Source: Legionella genomosp. 1 (GTDB taxonomy: Bacteria; Pseudomonadota; Gammaproteobacteria; Legionellales; Legionellaceae). Taken from it: a stretch of DNA of 5,374 bases. Made by a program: the position numbers and the translations under genes. Under the pieces are notes generated by a model. That model was not told the DNA's origin. It saw only the letters and a list, made by a program, of their open reading frames with translations, and did not search any database. Shown piece by piece: positions 1-5,374 of this stretch; position 1 is the stretch's first letter, and every line of letters starts with the position of its first letter. The stretch lies in NCBI GenBank assembly GCA_945901965.1, contig CAMDMN010000169.1, positions 1 to 5,374 on the forward strand. The letters are read 5' to 3'.

Positions 1-810
1 TCTTGAGATCCCTTCATTATAAAGGATATCAAATTCAGCCATTTTAAAAGGAGGAGCTACTTTATTTTTAACTACTTTAACGCGCGTTTCACTTCCCATC
101 GTCTCTTCGCCTTTTTTTATAGCGCCGATACGACGAATATCAAGACGAACTGATGCATAAAATTTAAGTGCGTTACCGCCAGTTGTGGTCTCAGGGCTAC
201 CAAACATAACGCCAATTTTCATTCTTATTTGGTTAATAAAGATAACTAAAGTATTAGAGCGCTTAATGTTAGCCGTTAATTTTCTTAATGCTTGCGACAT
301 TAATCTTGCTTGTAAACCAACGTGCGTATCGCCCATTTCGCCTTCAATTTCAGCTTTTGGAGTTAATGCCGCAACTGAGTCAATAATCACTACATCTACA
401 GCCGCTGAGCGAACTAACATATCTGTAATTTCTAAGGCTTGCTCACCAGTATCAGGCTGAGAAATAACAAGCTCATCAACCTTAACACCTAATTTTTCAG
501 CATAACTTGGATCAAGTGCATGCTCGGCATCAATAAATGCCGCAGTACCGCCATTTTTCTGGCACTCAGCAATTACTTGTAATGTTAATGTTGTTTTACC
601 AGAAGATTCAGGACCATAAATTTCTACAACCCGACCTTTGGGCAACCCACCAATACCGAGTGCAATATCTAAACCAAGGGACCCTGTTGAAATAGCCTCA
701 ATATCACGAAAAGCTGTACCATCACCCATACGCATGACCGAGCCCTTGCCAAACTGACGTTCAATCTGAGCTAATGCTACACCTAACGCTTTACTTTTAT
801 TGTCTTCCAT
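1..810 (-). CDS. recA: RecA recombinase, first 270 residues (3' end beyond window)
   Basis: RecA forms ATP-dependent filaments on single-stranded DNA, carries out homologous pairing and strand exchange, and acts in recombinational repair in the cytoplasm. The reading frame is open for 270 codons from the ATG at 810-808 to the left edge; family members are about 350 residues, so roughly the last 80 are missing. The numbering matches E. coli RecA exactly: Walker A GPESSGKT at 66-73 with K72, catalytic E96 in FIDAEHALD, Y103, the Walker B strand VVIID at 140-144, loop L1 around 156-165 (EGEMGDTH), and Q194 in FINQIRMKIG at the start of loop L2. The start is supported by an AAGGTGA ribosome binding site (plus-strand 815-821) four bases upstream and by the typical N-terminus MEDNKSKAL. 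The gene is divergent from aacS. No canonical LexA box (CTGT-N8-ACAG) is visible upstream. Identification is essentially certain. Confidence 0.98.
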   Translation of the reverse strand, partial: MEDNKSKALGVALAQIERQFGKGSVMRMGDGTAFRDIEAISTGSLGLDIALGIGGLPKGRVVEIYGPESSGKTTLTLQVIAECQKNGGTAAFIDAEHALDPSYAEKLGVKVDELVISQPDTGEQALEITDMLVRSAAVDVVIIDSVAALTPKAEIEGEMGDTHVGLQARLMSQALRKLTANIKRSNTLVIFINQIRMKIGVMFGSPETTTGGNALKFYASVRLDIRRIGAIKKGEETMGSETRVKVVKNKVAPPFKMAEFDILYNEGISR

Positions 811-844
811 AATTTCACCTTTGCGAGATCTTATTTAAAAAAAA

Positions 845-874
845 ATTATCCCACAGATATCATCTAACAGTAAA
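845..874 (-). promoter_or_regulatory. Probable sigma-70 promoter of recA
   Basis: On the minus strand a TTTACT box (plus-strand 869-874, four of six matches to TTGACA) lies 18 bp from GATAAT (845-850, five of six matches to TATAAT), giving a leader of about 30 nt before the recA ATG. The spacer holds two CTGT words in direct orientation (plus-strand ACAG at 853-856 and 867-870) but no inverted LexA-type pair. A run of nine A on the plus strand (837-845) means that transcription would begin in or next to a T tract on the coding strand. A second TATAAT lies at 900-905 (minus strand) without a convincing -35 box. Based on consensus matching only. Confidence 0.5.
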
Positions 875-912
875 CCTCTTTCAGCTAATCTTAATAAGAA
901 TTATACATTATC

Positions 913-930
913 GTAGCCTGGATGAAGCAG
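913..930. repeat. Possible fragment of the 3756-3873 palindrome family
   Basis: The 16 bases from 913 (GTAGCCTGGATGAAGC) match the start of the arm at 3757 (GTAGCCTTGATGCAGC) at 14 positions. It directly abuts the 931-1018 palindrome. CCTGGAT at 917-923 also has its reverse complement ATCCAGG at 983-989, inside the spacer and arm edge of that palindrome. This may be a remnant of an older element interrupted by the later one, but the match is short and could be chance. Confidence 0.4.
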
Positions 931-1018
931 CACGTCATCCCGAGCGTAGCGAGGGATCTCCAAAATATAGCACAATGCAACAATCCAGGAGATCCCTCGC
1001 TACACTCGGGATGACGTG
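931..1018. repeat. Palindromic intergenic repeat with 31-bp arms
   Basis: The arms at 931-961 and 988-1018 are reverse complements over 31 bp with a single mismatch (C945 opposite A1004), separated by 26 bp. The arm core reads GTCATCCCGAG..GTAGCGAGGGATCTC. From memory, similar GTCATCCCGAG...GAGGGATCTC palindromes are dispersed between genes in many proteobacterial genomes, which suggests a REP- or MITE-like element; this was not checked. It sits between the divergent recA and aacS promoters. The RNA from either strand could form a strong hairpin, but no T tract follows on either side, so it is not a standard intrinsic terminator. Confidence 0.9.
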
Positions 1019-1063
1019 TGAGTAGACAAACACTTTTTAATTCTTTAAAAATCAATTAATGTT

Positions 1064-1069
1064 TATACT
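1064..1069 (+). promoter_or_regulatory. Candidate -10 box of aacS
   Basis: TATACT matches the -10 consensus at five of six positions and lies 23 bp before the aacS ATG at 1093. No good -35 box is seen at the expected distance (1041-1046 is TTCTTT), so the promoter is weak or relies on an activator if it is real. The surrounding 1021-1070 stretch is strongly AT-rich, which makes a chance match fairly likely. Confidence 0.35.
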
Positions 1070-1092
1070 TATTGCCAATTTGGATTTTAAAT

Positions 1093-3030
1093 ATGAATAA
1101 AGCTATATGGACACCAAAACATCCCAAAACTAGTAATATGTGGCAATTCATGCGTTTTGTGGGAGAGAAATACCAAGAAGATTTTAAGAACTATGAAGAA
1201 TTACACCTTTGGTCAATTAACAATATTAACCTTTTTTGGCCAACCCTTTGTGATTTTTTCAATATCCAATTTGATACAAAACCATCAGAAATTATTAATA
1301 ACTACACTGATATGATAGATGCCCAATGGTTTATCGGTGCTAAATTTAATTTTGCCGAAAAATCATTATCCCGGGATGATGATCATATCGCCCTGATTAG
1401 CCTTGATGAACAAGGTAGTCGAGAAATTCTAACTTATAAAGAACTTAAAAAAGAAGTTAGCGCTGTCGCTGCTGGATTAAAAGCTGCTGGTGTTGTTGTG
1501 GGCGATCGGATAGGCGCTGTCATGCCAAACTGTGCCAAAACCATTATTGCAATGCTTGCAACAACTTCACTGGGCGCCATTTGGGCATCATGCTCCACTG
1601 ATTTCGGTGCTGAAGCTGCTATTGATAGATTAGGTCAAATAGAGCCTAAACTATTATTTGTCTCAGATAGTCATCAATATCACGGGAAAGTTCATAATTC
1701 ATACAGTAAAATAAAACAAATTATCTCAAGTATTCCTTCTTTAACAAATATTGTGGTTTGTTCTAATAATAAAAATATAGATATATCTGGCTTAGATAAA
1801 ACTATTAGCTTAGATGATTTTAAAAAACCAGGCGATAATCTTAGCTTTGTATCCTTACCTTTTTCTCACCCTGTCTATATTCTTTTTTCATCAGGAACTA
1901 CAGGCATCCCTAAATGCATTATCCATAGTGCTGGAGGAACTTTATTACAGCACATCAAAGAATTAGGTCTACACACGGACATGAAAGCTAGTGATAATTT
2001 ATGTTTTTATACCACTTGTGGCTGGATGATGTGGAATTGGATGGTATCGAGTCTTGCCTTAGGCGCCACCTTAACTTTATATGACGGCTCACCAGCATAT
2101 CCAGATTCATCTATATTATTTCGTATCATAGATGAAGAAAAGGTTAGCATTTTTGGTACATCTGCGAAATTTATCTCTGCTGTAGGAAAAGAGGGTATTA
2201 AACCAAAAGAAAAATTTAAATTTAAAAATTTACGTTCAATTTTATCAACAGGCTCCCCTCTTTTGCCGAATAATTATGATTTCGTCTATCAAAATATAAA
2301 AGCTGACCTTGAGCTTAGCTCAATTTCTGGCGGCACAGATATAATTTCTTGCTTCGCCTTAGGCAACCCCATGCTGCCTGTTTATCGCGGCGAGATACAA
2401 TGCTTAGGTCTTGGTATGAGTGTGGAAATTTATAATGAAGATGGTAAATCTCTAATTGAAGAACGTGGTGAATTAGTATGTACCAAACCATTTCCGTCAA
2501 TGCCAATAGGATTTTGGCAAGATCCTGATAAAAAGCGTTATCGCGATGCCTATTTTAATCGCTTTACAGGTGTTTGGGTACATGGAGATTTTGCAGAAAT
2601 TACCGAGCATCATGGCTTAATTATCTATGGGCGCTCTGATGCTACATTAAACCCAGGCGGTGTTCGTATAGGTACTGCTGAGATTTATCGTCAAGTTGAA
2701 AAAATTAATGGCGTAATTGATTCTGTAGTCATTGGTCAAGATTGGCAAAATGATGTTCGCATTGTGCTATTTGTTAAATTAAATTCTGGCAAACAGTTAA
2801 CACAAGAATTAAAAGATTATATTAGATCTACCATCAAACAAAATGCCTCACCAAGACATATACCTGCCAAAATTTTAGAAGTAAAAGATATCCCCCGCAC
2901 CATTAGCGGCAAAACGGTAGAAATAGCGGTAAGACAAGCAGTTCACGGCCAAAAAATATCTAACCTCCAATCACTCGCGAATCCAGAAGCGTTAGATTAT
3001 TTTAAAAATAGGGAAGAATTAAAATCATGA
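1093..3030 (+). CDS. aacS: Acetoacetyl-CoA synthetase (acetoacetate--CoA ligase)
   Basis: The enzyme converts acetoacetate, ATP and CoA to acetoacetyl-CoA, AMP and pyrophosphate in the cytoplasm, feeding ketone bodies or poly-3-hydroxybutyrate breakdown products to thiolase. The 645-residue length is typical. It is an ANL adenylate-forming enzyme: an N-terminal cap with WTP...SNMWQFMRF (6-22), phosphate-binding loop SSGTTGIPKCIIH (266-278), the family-typical stretches CGWMMWNW (309-316), DGSPAYPD (331-338), FGTSAKF (354-360), STGSPLLP (385-392) and SISGGTDI (410-417), HGDF (497-500), the hinge and A8 region GRSDATLNPGGVRIGTAEIY (513-532), and the C-terminal catalytic lysine K607 in PRTISGKTVE. 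The ATG at 1093 is preferred over an in-frame TTG at 1072 because MNKAIWTPKHP aligns with the usual N-terminus; the only ribosome site is a weak GGA at 1082-1084. No partner such as hydroxybutyrate dehydrogenase, CoA-transferase or thiolase lies in the window. All key motifs look intact. Confidence 0.96.
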   Translation: MNKAIWTPKHPKTSNMWQFMRFVGEKYQEDFKNYEELHLWSINNINLFWPTLCDFFNIQFDTKPSEIINNYTDMIDAQWFIGAKFNFAEKSLSRDDDHIALISLDEQGSREILTYKELKKEVSAVAAGLKAAGVVVGDRIGAVMPNCAKTIIAMLATTSLGAIWASCSTDFGAEAAIDRLGQIEPKLLFVSDSHQYHGKVHNSYSKIKQIISSIPSLTNIVVCSNNKNIDISGLDKTISLDDFKKPGDNLSFVSLPFSHPVYILFSSGTTGIPKCIIHSAGGTLLQHIKELGLHTDMKASDNLCFYTTCGWMMWNWMVSSLALGATLTLYDGSPAYPDSSILFRIIDEEKVSIFGTSAKFISAVGKEGIKPKEKFKFKNLRSILSTGSPLLPNNYDFVYQNIKADLELSSISGGTDIISCFALGNPMLPVYRGEIQCLGLGMSVEIYNEDGKSLIEERGELVCTKPFPSMPIGFWQDPDKKRYRDAYFNRFTGVWVHGDFAEITEHHGLIIYGRSDATLNPGGVRIGTAEIYRQVEKINGVIDSVVIGQDWQNDVRIVLFVKLNSGKQLTQELKDYIRSTIKQNASPRHIPAKILEVKDIPRTISGKTVEIAVRQAVHGQKISNLQSLANPEALDYFKNREELKS

Positions 3031-3035
3031 TTTAT

Positions 3036-3070
3036 TAAACTATGTGCAATAGTTTACGAAGTCATTTTTT
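3036..3070 (+). terminator. Weak candidate terminator after aacS
   Basis: An 8-bp perfect stem, TAAACTAT (3036-3043) and ATAGTTTA (3049-3056), with a GTGCA loop starts six bases after the aacS stop codon, and a T6 run follows at 3065-3070. The stem is AT-rich and the T run is eight bases beyond it, so termination would be inefficient if it occurs. The T run itself belongs to a small palindrome, CATTTT-TT-AAAATG (3063-3076). Confidence 0.35.
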
Positions 3071-3124
3071 AAAATGCATCTAAAACTCTTTGTTTTAATA
3101 GAAATTTTTTAATGGCGGGAATTG

Positions 3125-3147
3125 CTGGGTTTTTGCCCAGTCTCTTT
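3125..3147 (+). terminator. Short GC hairpin upstream of the H1-like gene
   Basis: CTGGG (3125-3129) and CCCAG (3136-3140) form a 5-bp stem around TTTTTG, followed by TCTCTTT. It resembles a minimal intrinsic terminator and would isolate aacS transcription from the next gene, but the stem is short and the T tract is broken. It could equally be chance. Confidence 0.3.
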
Positions 3148-3173
3148 AACTTAACCTAACTATGGGCTATACT
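3145..3173 (+). promoter_or_regulatory. Probable promoter of the H1-like gene
   Basis: TATACT at 3168-3173 matches the -10 consensus at five of six positions. TTTAAC at 3145-3150, 17 bp upstream, is a poor -35 box with three matches. Initiation near 3180 would give a leader of about 25 nt, which fits the start at 3205. The same TATACT hexamer occurs before aacS. Confidence 0.4.
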
Positions 3174-3204
3174 TTTTTTACAGCCATAATAAGTGAGACT
3201 CAAA

Positions 3205-3648
3205 ATGGAAAAACACGCTTCACTAGAATTAACAAAAATAAAAAAGATTGTTGCTGATATTCGAGAATTTCCGGCTAAGATTGAAACCACTGAGCTTGCC
3301 AAAAATGCACGCCAATTACTGAAAAAATATGCCTCACTATCTGAGAAAATTGAGCGAAGCGTATTAATTAGCATGGAACATCAAAAGGAACTTGCGAAAA
3401 TTAGAACAGCTGAGTTTAAAGACATAAGACGCAAATTAAAAGAAAAAGCAAATTCAATCATTCATGCAGACAGCAACGTTAAAACTAAATCTGTTGCGAA
3501 AAAGGCTACAAAAACGGCTGCACCTAAAAAGGCTACAAAAACAGCCGCCCCCAAAAAAGCTACAAAAACGACTGACGTGAAAGTTGAAAAAGCTAAAACC
3601 GAGAAAAAAGTTGTGAAAAAAGCTGCACCTAAACCTAGCAAAGCATAG
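3205..3648 (+). CDS. Histone H1-like (Hc1-type) lysine/alanine-rich DNA-binding protein
   Basis: This 147-residue protein has the two-part build of bacterial histone H1-like proteins such as chlamydial Hc1. Residues 1-90 are charged and predicted mostly helical (for example LTKIKKIVADIR, LAKNARQLLKKY, FKDIRRKLKEKA). Residues 92-147 form a disordered basic tail with 20 lysines and 12 alanines in 56 residues and only three acidic residues, built partly from a repeated KKATKTAAP unit (99-124). Such tails bind DNA without sequence specificity, so a role in nucleoid compaction, perhaps linked to a developmental or intracellular stage, is likely but inferred. The ATG at 3205 is chosen because AAGTGAG lies just upstream; an in-frame GTG at 3193 would add MRLK but would place that ribosome site within the coding region. 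It is monocistronic by spacing, with 174 bp before and 377 bp after. The N-terminal half could be family-specific, since I recognise the architecture rather than a close homologue. Confidence 0.8.
   Translation: MEKHASLELTKIKKIVADIREFPAKIETTELAKNARQLLKKYASLSEKIERSVLISMEHQKELAKIRTAEFKDIRRKLKEKANSIIHADSNVKTKSVAKKATKTAAPKKATKTAAPKKATKTTDVKVEKAKTEKKVVKKAAPKPSKA
3499..3573 (+). repeat. 27-bp tandem repeat within the H1-like gene
   Basis: Nearly three in-frame copies of a 27-bp unit encode KKATKTAAP, KKATKTAAP and KKATKTT (units begin at 3499, 3526 and 3553). The copies differ mainly at third codon positions (for example GCT/GCC, ACG/ACA, CCT/CCC), so the protein repeat is better conserved than the DNA. 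Copy number may vary between strains, as in other H1-like tails. Confidence 0.85.
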
Positions 3649-3672
3649 TCTCATGTAGACTTGTCTTGCATG

Positions 3673-3724
3673 CCACAGCTCATTTAGTGAATGGGTAAAA
3701 AATGCTTCTTCTATGGGGCTGTGG
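3673..3724. repeat. Loose inverted repeat downstream of the H1-like gene
   Basis: CCACAGC (3673-3679) and GCTGTGG (3718-3724) are perfect 7-bp reverse complements separated by 38 bp. No T tract follows. It starts 24 bp after the H1-like stop and could be part of the 3' untranslated region. The function is unknown and chance is possible. Confidence 0.4.
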
Positions 3725-3755
3725 AGCATATCATTAACCACAACTCACAAATCAC

Positions 3756-3873
3756 TGTAGCCTTGATGCAGCGAAGCGTAATCAAGGTTTATAAATTAAA
3801 GACCTAGGCGTATATATGGTCTTTGTTATTGAGAATGGAAACCTTGATTACGCTTCGCTGCATCAAGGCTACA
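3756..3873. repeat. 118-bp palindromic element with perfect 35-bp arms
   Basis: The arms at 3756-3790 and 3839-3873 are exact reverse complements over 35 bp, with a 48-bp spacer. Allowing one unpaired base, CAC (3753-3755) and GTG (3875-3877) extend the symmetry. The arm begins TGTAGCCTTGATGCAGCGAA, which from memory resembles GTAGCC-GGATG...GCGAAGCGTAATCC-GG palindromes dispersed in many proteobacteria. The spacer holds a second stem, AAAGACC (3798-3804) with GGTCTTT (3818-3824). There is no coding sequence, so if it moves it does so non-autonomously, like a MITE or REP element. It lies between the H1-like and TPR genes. Confidence 0.93.
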
Positions 3874-3886
3874 TGTGCTAAATTCT

Positions 3887-3946
3887 GAGCCACGACCGTT
3901 AGGGAGTGGATATTTTAAGGGCTACACTCCCTAACGGTCGTGGCTC
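3887..3946. repeat. 60-bp palindromic element with perfect 22-bp arms
   Basis: The arms at 3887-3908 and 3925-3946 are exact reverse complements over 22 bp with a 16-bp spacer; the arm begins GAGCCACGACCGTTAGGGAG. It lies 13 bp after the 118-bp palindrome but has an unrelated sequence, so two element families are side by side. From memory, CTCCCTAACGGTCGTGGCTC is a recurrent intergenic repeat in other bacteria; this was not verified. No T tract follows on the plus strand, so it is not a classical terminator, although the RNA hairpin could still slow polymerase or protect the upstream message. Confidence 0.93.
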
Positions 3947-4025
3947 GGATTAAACCGTATTCCACTAGACAATGCAGCCCAATCAAGGAACAGCAGATTT
4001 TTGGATAATAATAAGGAAAAGATTT

Positions 4026-5374
4026 ATGCTGTTAGAGCGTTATACTAACGAGCTTGAACAACTTATGGAACAAGGTAATGCCTGTGTTCGACAAAACAAA
4101 CAACAACAAGCTTTATTATATTTCAATAGTGCAGTTCTATTAGCGCCAGAATCCATAAAAGCATTAATCTCTTGTGCCGAAGCCCTGATTAATCTGAATC
4201 GCGCAGCAGAGGCGTTAATATATTCTCAACGTGCTTTGCAACTTTGTTTTACTCCAAATATTTTAACCTTGCATGCTAAAGCACTGTATCAAATGGGAGA
4301 ATACAACAAAGCTCTTGAATGCTTTGAAAGCGTTATTGCGAAACAACCGAGCAATTATACCGCCCTAGGCCAACGCGCTCTTTGTTTAACACAAGTCAAT
4401 CGATATGATGAGGCATTTGCAGCATATAACCAAGCTTTGAAATATTGTAATCATCAAGATGCTTGGGTTTATTATAATTATTCTTTATGTTTATTGGCCA
4501 TGGGAAAATTAGATCTTGGGTTTGAAATTTTTGAATATCGCTGGCAATCCATCCTATCCGCAAAAAGTCGGGTATGGGTATATCCTGAATCCATTAGTAT
4601 TGATAAGTTAAGAGGAAAATCGATTCTTATTCATTCTGAGCAAGGCATTGGTGATACCATTCAATTTTTTCGTTATATTCCTTTATTAGTGCAATTAGGT
4701 GCTAAAGTATTTCTCGAAATACGGCCTACATTAATCCCACTCTTTGCTCCATGGCGTAATATTATCAATTTTATTGCTATAGGATCACCATTGCCAACTT
4801 GTGATTATCATTGCCCGTTGATAAGTTTAGCAAAGTTATTTAAAACAGAAATTGAAACTATTCCTAAATCTATTCCTTATTTATTTGCCAACTTAAATTC
4901 CATTGCAGCTTGCCAAAAAAAATTATGGTCTACAACTAATAAACGTATTGGGATTGCTTGGCGAGGAAGTGCTTTAAATGTGATGAATGAAAAACGCTCT
5001 ATTGAGCTCAATACCTTATTGACCTTGCATCAACCCAATATAGATTTTATTTGTTTGCAAAAAGATATTTACTTGGAAGAAAAAAAAGTACTCGAGCAAT
5101 TTCAAATCGCCTATCACGGTTTAGAATTAAGTACCTTGGAAGGAACAGCTGCATTAATTGCATGTTTAGATCTAGTCATCACGGTAGATACTTCAATTGC
5201 TCATTTAGCCGCTGCCATGGGTAAGGATGTCTGGATTTTATTGCCATTTAGTGCAGATTGGCGTTGGTTTTTGCAGCGAGATGATAGCCCTTGGTATCCC
5301 AATGCTAAACTTTTTCGACAAGTATCACTTGGCGATTGGAGTATTCCTTTAGATCGCATCAAAAACATTTTGAA
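4026..5374 (+). CDS. TPR protein with GT9-like glycosyltransferase domain (3' end beyond window)
   Basis: The frame is open for 449 codons from the ATG at 4026 to the right edge. AAGGA at 4013-4017, eight bases upstream, supports the start. Residues about 10-175 form five tetratricopeptide repeats of about 34 residues, with typical signatures such as ALYQMGEYNKALECFESVI (86-104) and NRYDEAFAAYNQAL (125-138). From about residue 195 a domain resembling glycosyltransferase family 9 (LPS heptosyltransferase fold) follows: EQGIGDTIQFFRY (205-217), RIGIAWRGS (307-315), the nucleotide-sugar-site-like LVITVDTSIAHLAAAMGK (383-400), and DWRWFLQRDDSPWYP (411-425). No signal peptide or membrane segment is seen, so it is probably cytoplasmic. 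The layout parallels TPR-containing O-linked glycosyltransferases, but the catalytic part is GT9-like and not clearly GT41; substrate and acceptor are unknown. Related proteins usually end soon after this point, so little is probably missing. I found no convincing promoter in 3947-4025. Confidence 0.85.
   Translation, partial: MLLERYTNELEQLMEQGNACVRQNKQQQALLYFNSAVLLAPESIKALISCAEALINLNRAAEALIYSQRALQLCFTPNILTLHAKALYQMGEYNKALECFESVIAKQPSNYTALGQRALCLTQVNRYDEAFAAYNQALKYCNHQDAWVYYNYSLCLLAMGKLDLGFEIFEYRWQSILSAKSRVWVYPESISIDKLRGKSILIHSEQGIGDTIQFFRYIPLLVQLGAKVFLEIRPTLIPLFAPWRNIINFIAIGSPLPTCDYHCPLISLAKLFKTEIETIPKSIPYLFANLNSIAACQKKLWSTTNKRIGIAWRGSALNVMNEKRSIELNTLLTLHQPNIDFICLQKDIYLEEKKVLEQFQIAYHGLELSTLEGTAALIACLDLVITVDTSIAHLAAAMGKDVWILLPFSADWRWFLQRDDSPWYPNAKLFRQVSLGDWSIPLDRIKNIL

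Noticed and set aside
185..460. Plus-strand open frame of 91 codons
   Set aside because: It is antisense to recA, whose protein matches the family throughout; the product has no recognisable features.
2315..2506. Minus-strand open frame of 63 codons
   Set aside because: It lies wholly within aacS, which is conserved in this part (SISGGTDI, YRGEIQC), so it is a shadow.
3156..3374. Minus-strand open frame of 72 codons
   Set aside because: It overlaps the promoter and start of the H1-like gene and reads as an antisense shadow; the hydrophobic product is what antisense of lysine-rich helices tends to give.
3553..3559. AAAAAAG run as a programmed -1 frameshift site in the H1-like gene
   Set aside because: The A-AAA-AAG heptamer is not in the required phase (codons are AAA AAA GCT), and the zero frame gives a sensible full-length protein.
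3499..3573. 27-bp direct repeats as a possible CRISPR array
   Set aside because: The repeats are contiguous without spacers and in frame inside a coding gene.
3454..3741. Minus-strand open frame of 95 codons rich in Phe, Cys and Ser
   Set aside because: Its composition is the complement of the Lys/Ala repeat codons in the H1-like gene; no independent coding evidence.
3887..3946. Perfect 22-bp-arm palindrome as an intrinsic terminator
   Set aside because: No T tract follows on either strand and the spacer is 16 bp; it fits a dispersed palindromic repeat better.
3966..4009. TAGACA (3966-3971) with GATAAT (4004-4009) as a promoter for the TPR gene
   Set aside because: The spacing is 32 bp, far beyond the usual 16-18 bp, and no better -35 box lies in between.

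Overview
The window looks like chromosomal DNA of an AT-rich gammaproteobacterium, most likely in or near the Legionellales (Legionella, Coxiella, Rickettsiella, Berkiella and relatives). The main reasons are the RecA sequence, which from memory is closest to Legionella-type RecA, the AT-rich codon use, a small lysine/alanine-rich histone H1-like protein of the kind known from intracellular bacteria, and several intergenic palindromic repeats. The placement rests on recognition, not on a search.

Layout. (1) 1-810, minus strand: recA, cut by the left edge; its first 270 codons are present. (2) 811-1092: divergent intergenic region with the recA promoter and leader, a 31-bp-arm palindromic repeat (931-1018), and a probable promoter for the next gene. 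(3) 1093-3030, plus: a complete acetoacetyl-CoA synthetase (aacS, 645 aa). (4) 3031-3204: intergenic, with a weak hairpin after aacS, a second short hairpin, and a probable promoter. (5) 3205-3648, plus: a 147-aa histone H1-like DNA-binding protein with a 27-bp (9-aa) tandem repeat in its basic tail. (6) 3649-4025: non-coding, with a loose inverted repeat, a 118-bp palindrome with perfect 35-bp arms, and 13 bp further on a second palindrome with perfect 22-bp arms. (7) 4026 to the right edge, plus: a TPR protein with a C-terminal glycosyltransferase family 9-like domain, 449 codons present, 3' end missing.

The genes do not form an obvious pathway or operon. recA is divergent from the rest, and the three plus-strand genes are separated by gaps of 174 and 377 bp with hairpins or repeats in between, so each is probably its own transcription unit. 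RecA serves DNA repair, AacS activates acetoacetate for carbon metabolism, the H1-like protein probably compacts DNA, and the TPR/GT protein probably glycosylates an unknown acceptor. I see no phage, CRISPR, toxin-antitoxin or defence system. The most notable non-gene content is the palindromic repeats: three in about 3 kb, of three different sequences, with a possible fragment of one family lying next to another.
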